Positions 5,792 through 9,933 of a DNA stretch of 9,933 nucleotides are shown here, piece by piece. Every line of letters starts with the position of its first letter. Positions within the stretch are counted from its first letter, which is position 1. Location: contig CAJZGD010000087.1 in assembly GCA_915275065.1 (NCBI GenBank), forward strand, positions 1 through 9,933, given 5' to 3'. The translations under genes were made by a program, and so were the position numbers. The notes below the pieces were generated by a model. That model did not search any database, had not been told where the DNA came from, and saw only the letters and a list, made by a program, of their open reading frames with translations. This DNA is from an uncultured Corynebacterium sp. GTDB taxonomy: Bacteria > Actinomycetota > Actinomycetes > Mycobacteriales > Mycobacteriaceae.

Positions 5792-5797
5792 TATGAT
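5792..5797 (+). promoter_or_regulatory. Leaderless promoter -10 (TATGAT) of the polytopic membrane protein gene
   Basis: TATGAT at 5792-5797 is 6 nt before the ATG at 5804, giving an expected transcription start at the A of the start codon. No Shine-Dalgarno sequence is visible. A -35 is not clear: TTGAGT at 5764-5769 would need a 22-bp spacer. Confidence 0.4.
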
Positions 5798-5803
5798 GCA
5801 AGC

Positions 5804-6640
5804 ATGAAAATAACCCCGGCTTCCCGCTCGCTTGTCATGGCGTATTGGCTGGTGCTTTCGGGTTACGCCTATGGTTTAGGGCTAGGGTTGCGATTGATCA
5901 CACCGTTTTTGGATGCACTTATTTTCATGCTCCTGGTGGTTGCGTCCATCATTATGGTGCCGATCCTCATGCTGCTTGGTGTGGTTCTTTATGCGTTTCC
6001 TGATGCTTCACCCACCATATGGCGGGATATTCGGGTTCCCTTTGGGTGTTTTTGGTTCGGTGTTGTCATGCAGATATGGTTTCTGCCAGACGCCAATTTT
6101 TATGAGGACTACACCCACCCAATGGTTGCCCCTTTGAGCACGATTTTTAGAGTCAGCCCAACGGTATGCCACTATGTCCTGGCCATAGTATTCTTCAGCC
6201 TTTGCGCCATAAGTTACGGCAGGATACTTGTTGTCGGCAGACAGTCGCCACGTGTTGGGGCCCCGGCAGCCCCAGATTATCGGGTTGGCCCTACCTGGTG
6301 GTGGGTGGGATTGTCGATAGTCATTCCCATCGCCACCGTCTGCTTATCCCCAATGCATCAGCTGTCGATGGTGATGCTTTGGGAGATAGGAATCCTCGTG
6401 CCTTTGAGTTTGGGTTTCCTCCTGTTTCCCGCCCATGAACCGGTGCTTTCCCGCATCAGGATGCCGCTTGCGTGCTTTTGGTTGGTGATTATTGCCGGAA
6501 ACCTTGCGTGGCCACGGCCATGGGGCGTTGCCGTGTGCGCGGCCATGGCTGTGGCTTGCTGGGTTTGGGTTATCTGCCGTGGAAGATGGGGGCACGCCGC
6601 TCGGCGCGGGCCTGTTTCGCTTCTTCGGCGTCGGCACTAG
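5804..6640 (+). CDS. Polytopic membrane protein with internal duplication, unknown function
   Basis: A 278-residue, very hydrophobic protein with about eight predicted membrane segments and no recognised family signature. The two halves look related: YAFPDASPTIWRDIRVPFGCFW (about 63-84) matches LLFPAHEPVLSRIRMPLACFW (about 206-226). The shared pattern is FP-(x)n-P-(x)n-IR-x-P-x-x-CFW, and each copy is followed by a hydrophobic stretch ending in a W/LP motif. The C-terminus is Arg-rich (RRGPVSLLRRRH) and presumably cytoplasmic. The last 71 bp overlap the 3' end of the EchA6-like gene on the other strand. Hydrophobicity continues to about residue 258, next to the overlap, so the frame looks genuine to its end. 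The gene is divergent from the lipoprotein gene, and neither has a ribosome binding site. No transport or catalytic residues can be named. Confidence 0.7.
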   Translation: MKITPASRSLVMAYWLVLSGYAYGLGLGLRLITPFLDALIFMLLVVASIIMVPILMLLGVVLYAFPDASPTIWRDIRVPFGCFWFGVVMQIWFLPDANFYEDYTHPMVAPLSTIFRVSPTVCHYVLAIVFFSLCAISYGRILVVGRQSPRVGAPAAPDYRVGPTWWWVGLSIVIPIATVCLSPMHQLSMVMLWEIGILVPLSLGFLLFPAHEPVLSRIRMPLACFWLVIIAGNLAWPRPWGVAVCAAMAVACWVWVICRGRWGHAARRGPVSLLRRRH

Positions 6641-7385
6641 ACCAGCAGGCGTCGAAAAGCGCCTGGGCATCGGCGCTGAGCTGGTAGGTTGCGTCCTGCG
6701 CATTGAGCGCCGCCTTGAGCTGCTGCATGGCCAACGGCGCCAAGCGGGACACCTCGTAGACGAATTCTTCGGCCTGGGCGGGGTTTTTCACCGGGATGAT
6801 AAACCCCACGGCGGCGGCCTGGCTGGCGGTCACCCGCTGGTTAGCGATCAGCATATTCCTGGCGAGCGCCCCACCCAACAGGTTTTGGGCGCGATGAATG
6901 GTCCACCCATCGAGCGCGAAGCCCAGTGAGGCAACCGGCACTCTAAACCACGCTTTATCACCGGCAACCCGCAGGTCACAGGCCAACGCCAATTGGGTTC
7001 CGGCGCCGATCACCGGGCCGTGAATATCCGCAATCACCGGGACCGGGGCACACACAATTGCCCGCAGCATGCCGAAGAGTGCCTCGTGGAAATCATCACC
7101 GTACACGCCGGTAGAAACCGTGCCCCCGATTGTGTGTTCGGATGCTGCGCCCAGGTCCGCACCGGCACAAAACGCCGGCCCCTGGGCCCGGATCACAATG
7201 ACCCGGGTGGTGGGCATGCCGTTGATTTCATTAGCGGTATCGGTCGCGGCCTGGATTTCCTGAGTGAGCAGCCGGCACATTTCCGCGGTCAATGCGTTAC
7301 GTTTCGCCGGACGGTTCAAGGTGAGAACGGTGATGTTTTGTTCGGTAGTGCTCAATACCAAAGGTTCGGGGAGAATCATAGTCAT
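6570..7385 (-). CDS. EchA6-like crotonase lacking both catalytic glutamates
   Basis: A 271-residue member of the enoyl-CoA hydratase/isomerase (crotonase) superfamily, of normal length. The CoA and oxyanion-hole elements are present: NRPAKRNAL (24-32), AFCAGADL (71-78) and GPVIGAGTQLALACDLRV (123-140). At the two positions of the hydratase glutamates (Glu144 and Glu164 in rat mitochondrial enzyme) the protein has Gln131 and Val151, so ordinary hydratase chemistry is not expected. GAGxQLA, CDLRV and the GFALDGWTIHR segment match my recollection of M. tuberculosis EchA6 (Rv0905). That protein was reported to bind long-chain acyl-CoA without catalysis and to act in mycolate synthesis. Here the gene lies 24 bp after an aldo/keto reductase gene in a probable operon, near a carboxyltransferase. 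AAGGAAAG on the minus strand (7403-7396) is the ribosome binding site. ATG 7379 is an alternative start. Confidence 0.85.
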   Translation of the reverse strand: MTMILPEPLVLSTTEQNITVLTLNRPAKRNALTAEMCRLLTQEIQAATDTANEINGMPTTRVIVIRAQGPAFCAGADLGAASEHTIGGTVSTGVYGDDFHEALFGMLRAIVCAPVPVIADIHGPVIGAGTQLALACDLRVAGDKAWFRVPVASLGFALDGWTIHRAQNLLGGALARNMLIANQRVTASQAAAVGFIIPVKNPAQAEEFVYEVSRLAPLAMQQLKAALNAQDATYQLSADAQALFDACWSSADAEEAKQARAERRAPIFHGR

Positions 7386-7409
7386 AGAAAATCAGCTTTC
7401 CTTATACGA

Positions 7410-8300
7410 CTAGTGAGTTTGCGGGGTTGGGATGCCACCCACATCGTCGCCGGGGAACACGTCGGGGTCGGCGTAGCGGCGGCCACTGCCCGGCTCATTG
7501 TCAAGCTGCAGGATGCGGGACATTTCGGATTCGGATAGTTCAAAGTTGAAGATCGCAAGGTTCTCCGCCTGGCGGGTGGCTGTTGCTGACTTCGGCACCG
7601 AGGATACGCCAAGCTGATAAATCCACCGCAGCGCCACCTGCGCCGGGGTGACCCCATATTTGTCGGCGATATCAGCCAGCAGGCTGGTGTGCGTCACATC
7701 CCCCTGCGCCAACGGCGACCAGGCTTCCGTGAGCACCCCAAGTTGGGCGTGGGTTTCCCGCAGTTCGGCTTGGGAAAACCCTGGGTGCAATTCCACCTGG
7801 TTGATAGTGGGCACAATGCCGGTTTTTTCCTGCACGTCCCGCAGTTGGTCACCGTTGTAGTTCGCGACAGCAATGGACCGAATATCGCCCAGGCCTTGGA
7901 GGGTGCCCAATGCCGCAAACCGTTCCACATGGCGGCCGGTGCTGGGGCACGGCCAGTGCACCATGTAACAGTCCAAGTAGTCTAAGCCCAGGTTGGTGAG
8001 TGACGTTCGGAAAGCGGTCTGCACTTCTTGGTCGCTTTGCTGATCATTCCACACTTTTGAGGTGATAAAGAGTTCTTCGCGGGTGACGTCGCCGGCGCTG
8101 ATGGCGTCACGAATGGCCCGACCAATATCGGCCTCATTCCGATAGAGCGCTGCGGTATCAATATGCCGGTAACCGATGTCAATGGCGCTACGTACCGCGG
8201 TGACGGCATCATCGCCCCGCAGTTTCCAAGTGCCCAGGCCCACCGCCGGCACCTCTACACCATCATTGAGGGTAAACGTTGGAACATATTTTTCAGACAT
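7410..8300 (-). CDS. Aldo/keto reductase (2,5-diketo-D-gluconate reductase-like, AKR5 type)
   Basis: A 296-residue NADPH-dependent oxidoreductase that reduces aldehydes or ketones in the cytoplasm. The full catalytic tetrad is visible: Asp48 and Tyr53 in HIDTAALYRNE, Lys82 in ITSKVW and His115 in MVHWPCP. INQVELHP (166-173) and the cofactor motif VPKSATATRQAEN (235-247, with Lys237, Arg243 and Asn247) are also intact, so it should be active. The natural substrate cannot be read; family members act on diketogluconate, methylglyoxal and other small carbonyls. AVANYN (144-149) replaces the usual GVSNFN, a mild variation. It is the first gene of a probable operon with the EchA6-like gene. The ATG is directly preceded by a strong inverted repeat whose downstream arm covers the place where a ribosome binding site would be. 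A -10 candidate (TATTTT on minus, 8353-8348) would put the whole hairpin into the leader. Confidence 0.92.
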   Translation of the reverse strand: MSEKYVPTFTLNDGVEVPAVGLGTWKLRGDDAVTAVRSAIDIGYRHIDTAALYRNEADIGRAIRDAISAGDVTREELFITSKVWNDQQSDQEVQTAFRTSLTNLGLDYLDCYMVHWPCPSTGRHVERFAALGTLQGLGDIRSIAVANYNGDQLRDVQEKTGIVPTINQVELHPGFSQAELRETHAQLGVLTEAWSPLAQGDVTHTSLLADIADKYGVTPAQVALRWIYQLGVSSVPKSATATRQAENLAIFNFELSESEMSRILQLDNEPGSGRRYADPDVFPGDDVGGIPTPQTH

Positions 8301-8301
8301 A

Positions 8302-8338
8302 CCCTACTTTCTACCCCTTTTTGCGGTAGAAAGTGGGG
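8302..8338. repeat. 37-bp inverted repeat in the divergent AKR/carboxyltransferase intergenic region
   Basis: CCCTACTTTCTACC (8302-8315) and GGTAGAAAGTGGGG (8325-8338) are reverse complements except at one position (T8305/G8335), separated by 9 nt with a short T-run. It ends 1 nt before the aldo/keto reductase start codon and 51 nt before the carboxyltransferase start. It may be an operator for either gene or a hairpin hiding the reductase translation start. A terminator is unlikely, because the T-run is in the loop. Confidence 0.7.
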
Positions 8339-8377
8339 ATTATTGGCAAAATATCCCACCGGGGGTAACGGCACCAT

Positions 8378-8383
8378 TAGGGT
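8378..8383 (+). promoter_or_regulatory. TAGGGT before the carboxyltransferase start: -10 box or weak ribosome binding site
   Basis: TAGGGT at 8378-8383 ends 6 nt before the ATG at 8390. It fits TANNNT at the leaderless spacing, but its AGGG core is also about 7 nt from the ATG and could act as a weak Shine-Dalgarno site. The sequence alone does not decide between the two. Confidence 0.3.
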
Positions 8384-8389
8384 TTAACC

Positions 8390-9901
8390 ATGACCCATAT
8401 CACTGCGCAACAACTCATCGAGGAAGTCCTCGACCCCCACACCTTCCAGTCCTGGGATGAAACCCCACACTATGGCACCATCAGCGACGACTACCGAGCA
8501 GCTATCGACCGGGCCAAAACCAAATCCGGTGTCGACGAAGCCGTCATCACCGGCGAAGGGATGATCTCTGGCACCAGGGTTGCCTTTGTCCTCAGCGAAT
8601 TCACCTTCCTGGGCGGCTCCATTGGGGCGGCCACCGCCCGACGCATTATCACCGCAATCCACCGGGCCACCGCCGAACAACTACCACTGCTCATCTCCCC
8701 GTCCTCCGGCGGCACCCGCATGCAAGAAGGCACCCCCGCATTCGCCCTCATGGTGTCCATCACCACCGCCGTCTACCGGCACAAAGACGCCCACCTGCCC
8801 TTTATCGTATATCTGCGCAACCCCACCACCGGCGGGGTCATGGCATCCTGGGGATCAGCCGGGCACATCACCTTCGCCGAACCCGGCGCCCTCCTCGGCT
8901 TCCTCGGGCCGCGCGTCGTCGAACTCACTACCGGGAAAACCATCCCCGCCGGCGTCCAACAAGGCGAACACCTGGCGCAACACGGCGTCATCGACGGTGT
9001 TATTTCTCCCAAACAATTACGGGCGGCCGTCCAAAAACTCGCCAAAGTACTGCTCACCCCCGCCAGCCGCAACAGGCCCGCAACGCAACAACCGCAACAA
9101 AACCAGTCCCCCATCAGCGCCTGGGACGCCATCACCGCCACCCGCCGCGCCGACCGCCCCGGACTGCAACACCTCCTTGCCGCACTGGGATCCGACAATG
9201 TGATCGAACTCTCCGGCTCCGGTGACGGGCGGATCTCCCCCGCAGTCAAGGTAGCACTCACCCGCATCGCCAACCGGCCGGTGGTCATCATCGGCCAAGA
9301 CCGACACCACCAACCCCCACACGCCGAAACGGAACTCGGGCCCGCAGCCCTACGATTCGCCCGCCGCGGCATCACCCTGGCGCACTCCCTCCAAATCCCC
9401 CTGGTGTCCATTATCGACACCCCCGGCGCGGAACTATCCGCCGCAGCCGAAGAACAAGCCATGGCCGGCTCTATCGCCCGAACCCTCGGCGAGCTTGTCG
9501 ACGTTGACGTGCCCACCGTATCAGTCATCCTCGGCCAAGGCTGCGGCGGTGGCGCCCTGGCGATGCTCCCCGCAGACAAAGTGTTGGCGGCCGCCCACGG
9601 CTGGCTCTCCCCGCTGCCCCCGGAAGGAGCATCCGCCATCATTTACCGGGACACCGCCCACGCCCCAGCAATGATGGAAAACCAGGGAGTGTCCGCGGGG
9701 GCGCTTGTATCATCCGGCATCATCGACGGCATCATCCCGGAAACCCCCGACGCCAGCGACGAACCCACAGCATTCATCAACCGGGTTATCGACCACATTG
9801 GCCAGGCGCTGTGGGAATTAGAAACCCACCCCACGCGGGTCGGCCGGGAACAACGTTTCCGGCACTATGAACAACTCACTGACTCCCTCACCATGGCCTA
9901 A
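8390..9901 (+). CDS. accDA: Fused beta-alpha acyl-CoA carboxylase carboxyltransferase (AccDA / AccD3 type)
   Basis: A 503-residue protein holding both carboxyltransferase halves. The beta-like (AccD) half, to about residue 222, shows LGGSIGAATARRI (74-86), SPSSGGTRMQEG (103-114), NPTTGGVMASWG (144-155) and GALLGFLGPRVVE (166-178). A Gln/Pro linker (about 222-242) follows. The alpha-like (AccA) half then shows SAWDAITATRRADRPG (243-258), IIDTPGAELSAAAEEQA (341-357), LGQGCGGGALAM (381-392) and PLPPEGASAI (408-417). The glycine pairs in SSGG and CGGG are the expected oxyanion holes. It would transfer carboxyl from a biotinylated subunit encoded elsewhere to acetyl-CoA or another acyl-CoA. The N-terminal zinc finger of E. 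coli AccD is absent, which is usual in this fused type. The name accDA is used in C. glutamicum; the mycobacterial counterpart is accD3. Codons are strongly C-ending. The acyl-CoA preference is not known. Confidence 0.88.
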   Translation: MTHITAQQLIEEVLDPHTFQSWDETPHYGTISDDYRAAIDRAKTKSGVDEAVITGEGMISGTRVAFVLSEFTFLGGSIGAATARRIITAIHRATAEQLPLLISPSSGGTRMQEGTPAFALMVSITTAVYRHKDAHLPFIVYLRNPTTGGVMASWGSAGHITFAEPGALLGFLGPRVVELTTGKTIPAGVQQGEHLAQHGVIDGVISPKQLRAAVQKLAKVLLTPASRNRPATQQPQQNQSPISAWDAITATRRADRPGLQHLLAALGSDNVIELSGSGDGRISPAVKVALTRIANRPVVIIGQDRHHQPPHAETELGPAALRFARRGITLAHSLQIPLVSIIDTPGAELSAAAEEQAMAGSIARTLGELVDVDVPTVSVILGQGCGGGALAMLPADKVLAAAHGWLSPLPPEGASAIIYRDTAHAPAMMENQGVSAGALVSSGIIDGIIPETPDASDEPTAFINRVIDHIGQALWELETHPTRVGREQRFRHYEQLTDSLTMA

Positions 9902-9906
9902 AATCC

Positions 9907-9933
9907 GAAACGGCCCCGACCCGTTTCCGGGGC
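9907..9933 (+). terminator. GC-rich hairpin after the carboxyltransferase gene, cut by window end
   Basis: GCCCCG (9913-9918) pairs with CGGGGC (9928-9933), starting 12 nt after the stop codon. The stem may continue past the window, where a T-run would be expected. An overlapping alternative, GAAACGG (9907-9913) with CCGTTTC (9921-9927), excludes the first. It is probably an intrinsic terminator. Confidence 0.5.

Noticed and set aside
6492..6929. 145-codon + strand ORF over the end of the EchA6-like gene
   Set aside because: Antisense of a clearly conserved crotonase; low-complexity Gly-rich shadow sequence.
8773..9642. 289-codon minus-strand ORF inside the carboxyltransferase gene
   Set aside because: It is the antisense shadow of a GC-rich, strongly codon-biased gene; no family motif and no start signals.

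Overview
The window looks like chromosomal DNA of a mycolic-acid actinobacterium, most likely Corynebacterium. The reasons are: mixed to high G+C with C/G-ending codons; a Tat-exported Rv2525c-type (DUF1906) protein; an Excalibur-domain membrane protein; a fused beta-alpha acyl-CoA carboxyltransferase (the AccDA/AccD3 type) next to an EchA6-like crotonase; and several genes whose -10 box lies 6-8 nt before the start codon, as in leaderless actinobacterial mRNAs. The genus is inferred from gene content, not from a database match.

Layout. Positions 2-358 (+) are the C-terminal tail of a Pro/Gln-rich protein that starts outside the window. A non-coding stretch with a perfect 12-bp inverted repeat leads to a three-helix Excalibur protein (668-1324, +) closed by a terminator. 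Next is about 500 bp of AT-rich DNA without a convincing gene. It holds a perfect 9-bp inverted repeat with a 2-bp spacer (1458-1477), further palindromes and a hairpin with a T-run (1724-1765), and could contain a small RNA or a long regulatory leader. A small signal-anchored Cys-containing protein (1830-2327, +) is followed by a CPA2-type cation/proton antiporter (2370-3623, +), then the Tat-dependent DUF1906 protein (3748-4764, +). Convergent to it is a lipoprotein with a degenerate beta-lactamase-like domain (4778-5719, -). A polytopic membrane protein with an internal duplication (5804-6640, +) is transcribed divergently from the lipoprotein.

The right third is a lipid/redox block. An aldo/keto reductase (7410-8300, -) and an EchA6-like crotonase (6570-7385, -) form a probable two-gene operon. 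The carboxyltransferase (8390-9901, +) is divergent to it, and a 37-bp near-perfect inverted repeat lies in the shared intergenic region. The 3' end of the window cuts a GC-rich hairpin that is probably the carboxyltransferase terminator.

Working together. The left two thirds carry mostly envelope or exported proteins: two with low-complexity Thr/Ser/Pro tails, one lipoprotein, one Tat substrate and several membrane proteins. The right third links acyl-CoA carboxylation with an acyl-CoA-binding crotonase that lacks both catalytic glutamates. From memory, M. tuberculosis has accD3 (Rv0904c) beside echA6 (Rv0905), so this pairing looks like conserved synteny. No RNA genes, insertion sequences, CRISPR arrays, phage genes or defence genes were seen, and I found no convincing evidence of a wholly new multi-gene system. 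The best leads are the regulatory structures and the pseudoenzyme-like proteins.
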